Source of the DNA: Pseudoroseomonas aestuarii
GTDB lineage: Bacteria; Pseudomonadota; Alphaproteobacteria; Acetobacterales; Acetobacteraceae
Length of the DNA stretch: 34,669 nt
Direction of reading: 5' to 3'
NCBI RefSeq assembly: GCF_042651065.1
Contig: NZ_JBHSCH010000050.1
Coordinates: 1 to 34,669 of the forward strand
In this document: in pieces, positions 6,059 to 13,053 of the stretch
How positions within the stretch are numbered: the first letter of the stretch is position 1
How the letters are laid out: every line of letters starts with the position of its first letter
Notes under the pieces: generated by a model
Database searches by the model: none
What the model was told of the DNA's origin: nothing
The model's input: the letters and a program-made list of their open reading frames with translations, nothing else
Made by a program: the position numbers and the translations under genes

Positions 6059-7159
6059 ATGGACGAGCAACAGACGTTTGATTTTTCCACGACCGACAGC
6101 CCCCTGGTGGGCAAGGTCAAGGGCGACCGGAACACCATGGTCTACAACTTCTTCTCGCTGCGGCGGGAGAAGGAGACCGAGCTGCCTCGCTATGACGACG
6201 GCAAGACATGGATCGAGGTCGTCGGCACCAAGCATGGCGTTGCCTCGATCTGGGACAAGGAGCTTCTGGTCTATTCGGCCTCGCTGATCGCCGATAAAAT
6301 CAATCGCGGCCAGATGCCCTCGCCGCGGATCACCTTCACGGCGCATGACTTCTTCATCACCACTGGCAGCACGCCAGGCGGCTCGGCCTACGACCGGCTG
6401 GAAGAGTCGCTGGCGCGGCTGAAGTCCACCTTCATCCGCACCAATATCGAGACCGGCGGAGAAGGCGAGGATCGCGGCTTCGGCTGGCTGGACGAATACA
6501 AGATCCTCTACCGCCGTGGTCGGGACGGGGCCAAGCAGATGCGGGCGGTGGAACTGACCCTTTGCGCCTGGCTGTTCCGTGCCATCGTGCAGGACAAGCA
6601 TTTCCTGACCTACAGCCCGAAGTATTTCGAGTTGCCACCGGTCGCCAAACGACTCTACGAGATTGCGCGCAGCGGGCCGCAGGGCGGCTTCCGCATGGGG
6701 CTGGCGAAGCTGCGGGCGCGGGTGGGCACCTCGCAGGACCTGCGCCGCTTCAAGGCGGAGATCAACACCTATGCCACGCACAAGCGCAGCCTGCCGGGCT
6801 ACGGGATCGCGCTGATCGACCCGCGTGTGCGGCGGGCGCTGGACAAGGGCTTCCCCAAGCCCACCGGGCAGACGGCGCTGAAGTCCTGGCTGGTCGCCTT
6901 CTACCCGACCACCAACATCACCAGCCTCGCGCCGATCGAGACGATGCCGCTGCTGGAGGAGGATGAGGTGGAGCCGCTTCCTGAAGCGGCACCCGCCCAC
7001 GGCGTCCACGGCGTCCACGACGCCGCCGGCAGCGGCACTGGCAGCAGTGACACTGGCGGCAAGACCCCCCAGGACCCGCCGCCGCGCCGCCTGAGAGCAG
7101 CCAGACGAGATGGGGTGGGGGCTACAGCCCTTCCTTCAAAGGTGCCTGCCCGACGCTGA
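6059..7159 (+). CDS. Replication initiator protein A (RPA family)
   Basis: 366 aa. This is the RPA-type plasmid initiator found on alphaproteobacterial plasmids. It binds the iterons and recruits the replisome. The conserved region spans about residues 12-300: VKGDRNTMVYNFFSLRREKE near the start, then SIWDKELLVYSASLIADKIN, a winged-helix-like body (YDRLEESLARLKSTFIRTNI) and HFLTYSPKYFELPPVAKRLY. The last 55 residues are low-complexity Pro/Gly/Arg with a HGVHGVHD repeat and are likely disordered. The ATG at 6059 is preceded only by a weak CAGGA 13 bases away, so translation may be kept low. It is directly downstream of the iteron array and overlaps the end of the convergent XRE gene by 38 bp. 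Confidence 0.93.
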   Translation: MDEQQTFDFSTTDSPLVGKVKGDRNTMVYNFFSLRREKETELPRYDDGKTWIEVVGTKHGVASIWDKELLVYSASLIADKINRGQMPSPRITFTAHDFFITTGSTPGGSAYDRLEESLARLKSTFIRTNIETGGEGEDRGFGWLDEYKILYRRGRDGAKQMRAVELTLCAWLFRAIVQDKHFLTYSPKYFELPPVAKRLYEIARSGPQGGFRMGLAKLRARVGTSQDLRRFKAEINTYATHKRSLPGYGIALIDPRVRRALDKGFPKPTGQTALKSWLVAFYPTTNITSLAPIETMPLLEEDEVEPLPEAAPAHGVHGVHDAAGSGTGSSDTGGKTPQDPPPRRLRAARRDGVGATALPSKVPARR

Positions 7160-7358
7160 CGGAGCCGTCACGCCGGAACGCCACTCCGCTCCGCGCCAGA
7201 ATAGCCTGCACTTTGGCCAGGGTGCGGCTGGTGACATTGCCGTTGCCCTCGATGCGGCTCAGCGTGTTGACCGAGACGCCGGCGGCGGCGGCGAGCTCCC
7301 GCATGCTCATCCCCAGCGCGGCGCGAGCCATGCGGCACTGGGAAGCCGAGATCAGCAT
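7122..7358 (-). CDS. XRE-family helix-turn-helix regulator, 78 aa
   Basis: A small DNA-binding protein. The HTH covers about residues 5-58: QCRMARAALGMSMRELAAAA then GVSVNTLSRIEGNGNVTSRT, the usual XRE sequence with 'LSRIE' in the recognition region. A short tail follows (GVAFRRDGSVSVGQAPLKEGL). A strong Shine-Dalgarno GAGGAGG precedes the ATG at 7358 and overlaps the minE stop, so it is the fourth gene of a minC-minD-minE-xre operon. It may autoregulate the operon or act on the neighbouring initiator gene, whose 3' end it overlaps by 38 bp in convergent orientation. The target is unknown. Confidence 0.85.
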   Translation of the reverse strand: MLISASQCRMARAALGMSMRELAAAAGVSVNTLSRIEGNGNVTSRTLAKVQAILARSGVAFRRDGSVSVGQAPLKEGL

Positions 7359-7367
7359 CGTGCCTCC

Positions 7368-7613
7368 TCAGCGTCCCGGCGTCAGGTCGATGTCGATCTC
7401 GCGCACCTCGAGCGCCGGCGAGGTGCCGATCTTCACCCGCACATGGCCGCCACGTGCCAGCTTGCGGATCTCCCGCAGGCAGGCATCCTGGATGCGCTGG
7501 GTGATATCGTCGCCCAGCACCGCCAGGCGGTCGGCGCTGACCTGCTTGCGCAGCCGCGCCGCGGCGATGCCGGCCGTGTTGCGGCGGCGCTGGATCAGGG
7601 CGATCAAGGGCAT
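7368..7613 (-). CDS. minE: Cell division topological specificity factor MinE
   Basis: 81 aa, the usual MinE size. MinE stimulates MinD ATPase at the membrane and so drives the Min oscillation that keeps FtsZ at mid-cell. The N-terminus MPLIALIQRRR resembles the amphipathic membrane-targeting helix and arginine patch of MinE. The anti-MinCD helix would be AARLRKQVSADR (about 18-29), and the C-terminal dimer fold is seen as QDACLREIRKLARG then HVRVKIGTSPALEVREIDIDL. The sequence is divergent, and identification rests partly on its position 21 bp after minD. AGGA lies about 12 bases before the ATG. Confidence 0.85.
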   Translation of the reverse strand: MPLIALIQRRRNTAGIAAARLRKQVSADRLAVLGDDITQRIQDACLREIRKLARGGHVRVKIGTSPALEVREIDIDLTPGR

Positions 7614-7634
7614 GGCGTCAATGTCCTGTGGGGT

Positions 7635-8486
7635 TCAGGCGAACCGGAACAGCCGGCGCAGGAATCCGCGCGGCTCCGCGGCGGCTTCCATCGCGTGGTT
7701 CATGGCCGCGGCGGCGGGGAGGCGGATCGGCTGTCGCACCTCGCCCAGGAAGCGTGAGACCGCATCGCGATAGGCGCGGCCGGCATCGGTGCTCTCGTCC
7801 ATGCTGGCCGGCATGCCGGCATTGGAGGCCTTCAGCACCGCCTTGCTCTCCGGGACCACGCCGAGCAGCTCGGCGGAGAGGATGTCCTGGATGTCGTGCA
7901 GCCCGACCATCTCGCCGCAGCGCACGCGCTCCTGGTCGAAGCGGGTGACGAGGAGATGCTCGCGCACCGGCTCCCGGCCATCCTCCGCGCGCTTCGACTT
8001 GGCGGCGATGAAGCCGAGGATGCGGTCCGCGTCGCGGATCGAGCTGACCTCGGGGTTGCACACCACGATGGCATGGTCGGCGTGGTAGAGCGCCATCATG
8101 GCGCCGTGCTCGATGCCGGCCGGGCTGTCACAGAGGATGTAGTCGAACTCCTCGCGCAGCTGCTCCATCACCCGGTTCACCCCCTCCAGCGTCAGTGCGT
8201 CCTTCTCATGCGTCTGGGAGGTGGCCAGCACCTGCAGGTTCTCGATCCGCTTGTCGCGGATCAGCGCCTGGTGCAGCTTGGCCTGGCCGTTGGCGACATG
8301 CAGGAAGTCGTAGACCACCCGCTTCTCGATGCCGAGCACCAGGTCGAGGTTGCGCAGCCCGACGTCGAAGTCGACCACGCAGACGCGCTTGCCGCGCAGG
8401 GCCAGCGCGGCGCCGAAGGCGGCAGTGGTGGTCGTCTTGCCGACCCCGCCCTTGCCGGAGGTAATGGTGATGACGGTCGCGGACAT
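7635..8486 (-). CDS. minD: Septum site-determining ATPase MinD
   Basis: 283 aa. MinD is a membrane-associated ATPase that carries MinC to the poles. The deviant Walker A SGKGGVGKTT is at residues 9-18, the switch region VVDFDVGLRNLDLVLG at about 37-52 and Walker B YILCDSPAGIE at about 117-127. The C-terminal amphipathic helix is RGFLRRLFRFA, the membrane-targeting sequence. The ATG at 8486 follows GGGAGAACCCG. The upstream frame is not conserved. It lies between minC and minE, with 43 and 21 bp gaps. An AT-rich promoter-like element inside minC lies 170 bp upstream and could give a separate minDE transcript. Confidence 0.97.
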   Translation of the reverse strand: MSATVITITSGKGGVGKTTTTAAFGAALALRGKRVCVVDFDVGLRNLDLVLGIEKRVVYDFLHVANGQAKLHQALIRDKRIENLQVLATSQTHEKDALTLEGVNRVMEQLREEFDYILCDSPAGIEHGAMMALYHADHAIVVCNPEVSSIRDADRILGFIAAKSKRAEDGREPVREHLLVTRFDQERVRCGEMVGLHDIQDILSAELLGVVPESKAVLKASNAGMPASMDESTDAGRAYRDAVSRFLGEVRQPIRLPAAAAMNHAMEAAAEPRGFLRRLFRFA

Positions 8487-8529
8487 CGGGTTCTCCCTGT
8501 TGTCGTGCGGTCGGAGGAAGGGGTTCAGC

Positions 8530-9225
8530 TCAGGGCAGGGGGGCGAAGCGCAGCCAGCCATCCGCGACGCGGAGCTGGGCGGGGCGCTTCACCCATTCGG
8601 CCGGGATGTCCTCGGCGCCGAGCCAGAGGCCGGCGATGGAGAGCATCTCGGCGTCCATGTTTTTCGCAAAGATACGGGCGTGCGGATCGTCGCCCACCCC
8701 CGCGCTCGCCGAGCCGCGCAGCGCGCCATAGACGTGGATGCACCCATCGGCCAGCAGCTGCGCGCCGGGCGAGACGGAATGCAGCACCACGAGATCGGCT
8801 TCCGCGGCATAGATGCGCTGACCGGAGCGGACCGGCTCGCTGACGATGACGGTGGGGCGGCGGTCGCAGGGGAGGGTCATGTCCTGGCCGGCTTCCGCCT
8901 CCAGCATGCGGCCGAGCCCGGCGGCCAGCGCGGCCCGGTCGATCTCCGGCCAGCGCGCCCGGAAAGCGGCGGGCACCAGGCCCAGGCGGCGGATCACCGC
9001 CAGCATCTCCGGAACGCGGGAGGCCGCCTCCGCTGGAAGGGCGGCGAGGTCGAGCAGCACCGGTGCGTGGCGGAAGAAGCTGGCTGTGCTGCTCAGCTTC
9101 GCCGCCAGCGCCTCCTCCAGGAGGGCCGGATCGGTCTCCGCCACTTCAAGGGTCAGGAACGGGTGGGTGCGGCCGCGCAGGCGGAGAGAGGCCTGCGCAG
9201 CCGACCGGAGATTGTCATGCCTCAT
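8530..9225 (-). CDS. minC: Septum site-determining protein MinC
   Basis: 231 aa. MinC is the FtsZ antagonist of the Min system. The N-terminal domain (about 1-105, RLRGRTHPFLTLEVAETDPA...) is poorly conserved as usual. The C-terminal beta-helix domain, which binds MinD, is clear: VRSGQRIYAAEADLVVLHSV, then GAQLLADGCIHVYGALRGSA and ARIFAKNMDAEMLSIAGLWL. AGAAGGCAGG lies before the ATG at 9225. It is the first gene of minCDE-xre. A TGCGAAAAAT element lies about 95 bp upstream at 9319-9338. The codons for IFAKNM are unusually AT-rich for this gene (see the element at 8655-8676). Confidence 0.95.
   Translation of the reverse strand: MRHDNLRSAAQASLRLRGRTHPFLTLEVAETDPALLEEALAAKLSSTASFFRHAPVLLDLAALPAEAASRVPEMLAVIRRLGLVPAAFRARWPEIDRAALAAGLGRMLEAEAGQDMTLPCDRRPTVIVSEPVRSGQRIYAAEADLVVLHSVSPGAQLLADGCIHVYGALRGSASAGVGDDPHARIFAKNMDAEMLSIAGLWLGAEDIPAEWVKRPAQLRVADGWLRFAPLP
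8655..8676 (-). promoter_or_regulatory. Promoter-like element inside minC
   Basis: On the minus strand the coding sequence reads ATCTTTGCGAAAAACATG, matching the element upstream of minC and cheY. The codons used (TTT, GCG, AAA, AAC) are atypical for this GC-rich gene. It could be an internal promoter for minD-minE-xre. Coincidence is possible. Confidence 0.3.
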
Positions 9226-9318
9226 AGACGCCTGCCTTCTGCCGGCGCTTCCCGGAAGTTTCGCGGATCCGGTGAAGCCATGTCCGCCTCATGCGGGTGA
9301 GCCAGGACTAGGGCACCT

Positions 9319-9338
9319 GAATATTTTTCGCAAGAGAT
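9319..9338 (-). promoter_or_regulatory. TGCGAAAAAT element upstream of minC
   Basis: On the minus strand ATCTCTTGCGAAAAATATTC, 94 bp before minC. It differs in only one base from the element upstream of cheY at 11914-11933. Likely promoter or operator of the min operon, inferred. Confidence 0.55.
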
Positions 9339-9372
9339 TTCGCTTTTGCCGCCCTGCATGGTGACGTTCCTC

Positions 9373-10071
9373 TCAGGCGACATGCAGAGCCAGCGGCACC
9401 GTGGCCGTGGTAAAGCCCTGCGAGGCTTCGGCCGCGGCGGCCAGCCAGAGGCGGAACAGCACCTGGCCTTCGAACGGCCCGTCCAGCAACGCCTGCGATA
9501 CAGGCAAGGCCTGCCGGCGCAGCTGCGCCAGGGCCACGCGGCGCATGATGGGACGCAGCACGCTCTCCGGCTCGTCCGGGGCCGGCAGGCCGGCCGCCCG
9601 CTGAAAAGCCGCCATGCTGCACCCGCCTGCCAGGGCGCCGGCGCGCTGGTCCGGCAGTGGGCCCAGCGGGCATAGGCGCGTGCCGGTCCAGATCAGAAGG
9701 CGCATGTCGTGGCGATGGCTGTGCGCCGGCACCGTGAAGCCTGCCACCTCGCCCAACGCCAGCCGCAGCTGCCCGCCCAGCCAGTCGACCGACGCCTCCA
9801 GCAGCCCCGGCCATGGCGGCAGGCTCGCCGAGACGCAGAGCCGCGGCCCATCTTCATCCTGCAGAATGCGGGAGCCCTGGGTCAGATGGTCGAGGCTTTC
9901 GCCGGTCAGGATCGTGCCGGCCTCGGGCATGGAGAACAGGGGGTGCGCCGGCGGCCGCGCGGGCAGGCGTCCCATCACCAGCGCGACCAGCGCCTCCGCG
10001 TCAGGCCGGGGCAGGGGGCGGCGCAGGGGCGCATCCAGCTCGAGGCGCGCATGGCGCTCCGGCAGGCTCAT
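9373..10071 (-). CDS. Hypothetical protein, 232 aa
   Basis: No recognisable family. A soluble Pro/Leu/Ala-rich protein. Notable stretches are HSHRHDMRLLIWTGTRLCPL in the middle and PIMRRVALAQLRRQALPVSQ followed by FEGQVLFRLWLAAAAE near the end. No transmembrane segment or catalytic motif is evident. Its ATG at 10071 overlaps the stop of the preceding gene as ATGA, so the two are translationally coupled and probably function together. The minC promoter element lies just downstream. Placement between min and chemotaxis-flagellar genes suggests, but does not show, a motility or cell-pole role. Confidence 0.65.
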   Translation of the reverse strand: MSLPERHARLELDAPLRRPLPRPDAEALVALVMGRLPARPPAHPLFSMPEAGTILTGESLDHLTQGSRILQDEDGPRLCVSASLPPWPGLLEASVDWLGGQLRLALGEVAGFTVPAHSHRHDMRLLIWTGTRLCPLGPLPDQRAGALAGGCSMAAFQRAAGLPAPDEPESVLRPIMRRVALAQLRRQALPVSQALLDGPFEGQVLFRLWLAAAAEASQGFTTATVPLALHVA

Positions 10072-10427
10072 GGCGCGCGCCCGCGCTTCAGCTGCAGGCG
10101 CCGCTCCGCGACCGCAAGCATGGCGTCCAGCGCGGCCGTGCCGGCTGGCACGGTGCGGCGCAGCACACGGAGAGGAGGCTCGTCATGCGGATCTTCCTCG
10201 ACGACGACGAGCTGCAGAGGCAGGTCCGCCTCCACCTGGCCAAGCAGGCCCTCACGATAGGTCACCGCAATGCGGGGCATGTCCTCGCGCAGCGCCAGAC
10301 ATTGTTCCAGGCGTGCGAGAAAGGCATCGAATTCCTCATCGCTGGCCTCGACAGCCAGCAGGTCGAGAAGGTCCCGTCCGTCCTGTGTCAGGCTGGCCTC
10401 ACCGGGGCCTCTGCGGTTGATCTGCAT
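10068..10427 (-). CDS. Hypothetical protein, 119 aa, coupled to next gene
   Basis: No family recognised. Starts MQINRRGPGEA at the ATG at 10427 after AGGAGAAACCGA. The N-terminal half is acidic and helical (DLLDLLAVEASDEEFDAFLA), followed by LPLQLVVVEEDPHDEPPLRV and a basic C-terminus (AERRLQLKRGRAP). This charge layout would suit a small adaptor or chaperone, but that is speculation. Its stop overlaps the start of the 232-aa gene (ATGA). It is divergent from the 437-aa unknown gene, with a 142-bp shared AT-rich promoter region containing ACGGAAAATTATC on its own strand. Confidence 0.6.
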   Translation of the reverse strand: MQINRRGPGEASLTQDGRDLLDLLAVEASDEEFDAFLARLEQCLALREDMPRIAVTYREGLLGQVEADLPLQLVVVEEDPHDEPPLRVLRRTVPAGTAALDAMLAVAERRLQLKRGRAP

Positions 10428-10569
10428 TCGGTTTCTCCTGAAGCGATCACACGCCGCAGGTGGTGCCATGACGCACCTTCACAAACTGATAATTTTCCGT
10501 CGGCTCCGCTTATCAATTCGTCATCGCAAGGAAAGATTGACGCCACAGGCGGGAGAAGACTAGCTGGTC

Positions 10570-11883
10570 ATGAAACTTGATGGTGATTTTCGTGTGATGC
10601 ACAAACCAAGGAATTATGGTTCGTCGTATGACACGCCACTGGGCGGCATCACCGGCCTGGATCTGAGCAGCCCCGCCGGCATGGCCCTGCTGCGCCGCTT
10701 CGACGCCCAGCTGCGCCAGTTCCCGACGCTGGACGAGCAGCGGGCCGCTGTGCGGCACCTGCAATGCCTTCTCCCCCTATCCGATCGTGCGACCGGCCTG
10801 CTTTTGTTGCCGGGCGGCTCCCTGGCCCTGCGGGAAGGATCCTCCATCCTGGTTTGCGATCCGGTTTCAGCGCGCTGGCTGGCCGGTGGCAGGGCGCTGC
10901 GTGAAAGCCTCTCCGTGCTGCCTGGGGCGCTGCATGTGGTGTGCCAGGAGGATGGCGTGTGCCTGGCCCAGGGAGAGGCGTTCGTCGGAGCTGTGCAGGC
11001 GGCCAGCTGGCTGCCGGAGGCGGCAATGCTCGCGCCGTTCCACCCCGCCTGCGCCGGGCTGGCCGGCCCGGCCGTGCTGCGCTGGTCGGCATGGGGGGCG
11101 GTGCTGTGGCGGATGCAGACGGCCTCGCCTTCCCTGGCGATCGGCATCAGCGTCTCCGGCGAGGCGTTGCCGCCGGACGGCGCCTGCATCCCTTGCGAGA
11201 TCTGGGACGCGCCGCATGGCGATGAGCGGTACCAGCTGCTCTCCTCCGGCCTGTTCGCGCATCTGGACGAGCTGCTCGGCAATGAGGTCAGCGACATCCT
11301 GCGCTTCGAACTGGTCGACCATTGGACCGATGGCGACGACTGCATGGCCAGCCAGCTGGCCGACCAGCTTGGCGAGCTGCCCGCCTGCTTCGCGAGGCCC
11401 TGGAACCGCCCGGTGGGGCTGGCGGCGCTGCACGCCTGGCCAAGCCTCGCGGCGGCACTGATGCCGGCTGCGCCACCACACGCGATACTGGGCATCGCCC
11501 ATGAGGACTGGCGCGGGAAATGGCAGCCGGTGTCGCGGCACGCCTTTCTGAAGACCCTCCGTCGGCTCCTGCCTGGCACGCTGCCCGTAGAACTGCGGTG
11601 GGAGGCGCCAAGCCTGCCGCCCCAGGCCTTGCGGCAACTGGATGCCGACCGGCAGATCCGCAGTTGCGCGGCGAATTGCGCCGCCCTGCTGCCGCTGCCC
11701 TCGGCTTTCGAAGAGGGGCTGCGGCTGGCGCGGCAGGTGGCCGAGGCCTGCGGGACGCCGGTGCATTGGATCGTGCCCGCCTGGGGCCTGTCCCAGCGCT
11801 GTGACCCGGATGGCGGCGGCGAAGGCAATGCGGCGTGGTATGGGCTCGCCTTCTCGGCTCCCGAGGTGGCGCTGGAGACCTGA
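10570..11883 (+). CDS. Hypothetical protein, 437 aa
   Basis: No family recognised. A long high-GC coding frame without membrane segments, rich in Leu, Ala, Trp and Cys (several Cys pairs, such as GACIPCEIW and SCAANCAALLPL). N-terminal YGSSYDTPLGGITGLDLSSP is followed by a domain with many beta-like segments (TGLLLLPGGSLALREGSSIL; SLAIGISVSGEALPPDG) and a C-terminal part with VELRWEAPSLPP. ATGs at 10570 and 10597 are both possible, neither with a strong ribosome site. It is divergent from the two coupled unknown genes and followed 92 bp later by cheY. Position makes a chemotaxis or flagellar accessory role plausible. Sequence alone does not support one. A long opposite-strand frame through it is a shadow. 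Confidence 0.65.
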   Translation: MKLDGDFRVMHKPRNYGSSYDTPLGGITGLDLSSPAGMALLRRFDAQLRQFPTLDEQRAAVRHLQCLLPLSDRATGLLLLPGGSLALREGSSILVCDPVSARWLAGGRALRESLSVLPGALHVVCQEDGVCLAQGEAFVGAVQAASWLPEAAMLAPFHPACAGLAGPAVLRWSAWGAVLWRMQTASPSLAIGISVSGEALPPDGACIPCEIWDAPHGDERYQLLSSGLFAHLDELLGNEVSDILRFELVDHWTDGDDCMASQLADQLGELPACFARPWNRPVGLAALHAWPSLAAALMPAAPPHAILGIAHEDWRGKWQPVSRHAFLKTLRRLLPGTLPVELRWEAPSLPPQALRQLDADRQIRSCAANCAALLPLPSAFEEGLRLARQVAEACGTPVHWIVPAWGLSQRCDPDGGGEGNAAWYGLAFSAPEVALET

Positions 11884-11913
11884 TCGCATGCGAGGCTTCC
11901 AAGAGGCGCCAAT

Positions 11914-11933
11914 ATCTCTTGCGAAAAATGTTC
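11914..11933 (+). promoter_or_regulatory. TGCGAAAAAT element upstream of cheY
   Basis: ATCTCTTGCGAAAAATGTTC lies 43 bp before the cheY GTG. Nineteen of 20 bases match the minC element at 9319-9338. It probably drives cheY-cheZ-fliK-flgD. Confidence 0.55.
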
Positions 11934-11975
11934 GTCATGCGATGATGCGCGGAGACGCAAAAGGGGGACCGGCGC

Positions 11976-12338
11976 GTGAAGATTTTGGTGGTCGATGATT
12001 ATCCCACGATGCGGCGTATCGTGCGAAACCTGCTGGACCAGATCGGCTTCAAGGATGTGGAGGAAGCCGGCAACGGGGCGGAGGCGCTGGAGAAGATCAA
12101 GGTCTCCCGCTACGACCTCGTCATCTCCGACTGGAACATGGAGCCCATGACCGGCCTGGAGCTGCTGAAGGAGGTTCGTGGCGACGCGAATCTGTCGAAG
12201 ATGCCCTTCATCATGGTGACGGCGGAGAGCAAGACGGAGAACGTCATTGCCGCGAAACAGGCCGGTGCATCGCAGTACATCGTGAAGCCCTTCACGGCGG
12301 AAACGTTGAAGGCGAAAATCGCTTCCGTGGTTGGCTGA
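11976..12338 (+). CDS. cheY: Chemotaxis response regulator CheY
   Basis: 120 aa, a single receiver domain with no output domain. When phosphorylated by CheA, CheY binds the flagellar switch to change rotation. Acid-pocket residues D7-D8 (VVDDY), phospho-acceptor D52 (VISDWNMEPMTG), T82 (VTAES) and K104 (VKPF) are all present, with Y101 as the switch aromatic. The start is GTG at 11976 after AAGGGGGACC. It is followed closely by cheZ, whose ATG lies 20 bp downstream, consistent with a kinase-phosphatase target pair. CheY at the head of a fliK-flgD operon links motor switching to hook assembly genes. Confidence 0.93.
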   Translation: MKILVVDDYPTMRRIVRNLLDQIGFKDVEEAGNGAEALEKIKVSRYDLVISDWNMEPMTGLELLKEVRGDANLSKMPFIMVTAESKTENVIAAKQAGASQYIVKPFTAETLKAKIASVVG

Positions 12339-12357
12339 GTGCGGAACGGTTCGCGCG

Positions 12358-12972
12358 ATGCCAACGCCCCAGGCCGGGCTGTCCCGAATCGCCGGGTATG
12401 CGGCAGCCATCGCATCCGAGGTCGATCGGATGATGGAACTCAACCCCAACAACGCCGGGGGGGGTGAGGATAAGCTTGGCCAGGCGCTGGTCGAGATGCG
12501 CGCGATGTCACGGCTCCTGGCCGAGACACGGGCGGAGGTCCTCGGCCTCTCTCCGCCGCCGGCCGATATGGGCGACACGCTGGATGCCGTGGTGGGCGAC
12601 ACCGAGGGCGCCGCGCTGGAAATTCTGCGGCAGGCCGAACGCGCCCAGGCCGCCGCAGGCCGGCTGCATGCCGGCACCTCCACCGACACCACGGCGGATC
12701 TGGCCGAGGTTGATGAGGCGGCCACGGCTATCGTTCTGGCCTGCGCCTTCCAGGACCTTACGGGTCAGCGCGTGCGGAAAGTGCTCGGGGCCATGCGGCA
12801 GGTCGAGGCCCGCATCGCCGGGCTGGTGTCTCTCCTCGGGATCAGCCCGGATGAGCTGAGCGCGATGCCGGAAACTGCTCCCTCGCGCCCGGATGCCCAC
12901 CTTCTGAATGGCCCTAGCACCGCGGCGCAGGGCGGGTTGGGCCAGAGTGCGGTGGATGATCTGTTCGGCTGA
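12358..12972 (+). CDS. cheZ: CheY phosphatase CheZ
   Basis: 204 aa. CheZ dephosphorylates CheY-P. The long helical body contains the family signature FQDLTGQRVRKVL (about 131-143). By alignment with the known family, D133 and Q137 correspond to the catalytic acid and glutamine. The extreme C-terminus QSAVDDLFG matches the CheY-binding tail seen in this family. A low-complexity linker (PETAPSRPDAHLLNGPSTAA) joins the two. The ATG at 12358 follows CGGAACGG. A TTG at 12331 overlapping cheY is in frame but less likely. It is downstream of cheY, its substrate's gene, and upstream of fliK. Confidence 0.85.
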   Translation: MPTPQAGLSRIAGYAAAIASEVDRMMELNPNNAGGGEDKLGQALVEMRAMSRLLAETRAEVLGLSPPPADMGDTLDAVVGDTEGAALEILRQAERAQAAAGRLHAGTSTDTTADLAEVDEAATAIVLACAFQDLTGQRVRKVLGAMRQVEARIAGLVSLLGISPDELSAMPETAPSRPDAHLLNGPSTAAQGGLGQSAVDDLFG

Positions 12973-13053
12973 CGCAGCCCACACGTTTCACCGCGCGCCC
13001 TAGGAGCCCCGTTCCGCCGGGGCCTGCCGGCCGCGCAGGACAGGAAGAACTCC

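Noticed and set aside
10614..12725. 703-codon minus-strand frame across the 437-aa gene and cheY.
   Set aside because: It lies antisense to cheY and cheZ, which are certain. Ser/Ala/Arg-rich shadow composition.
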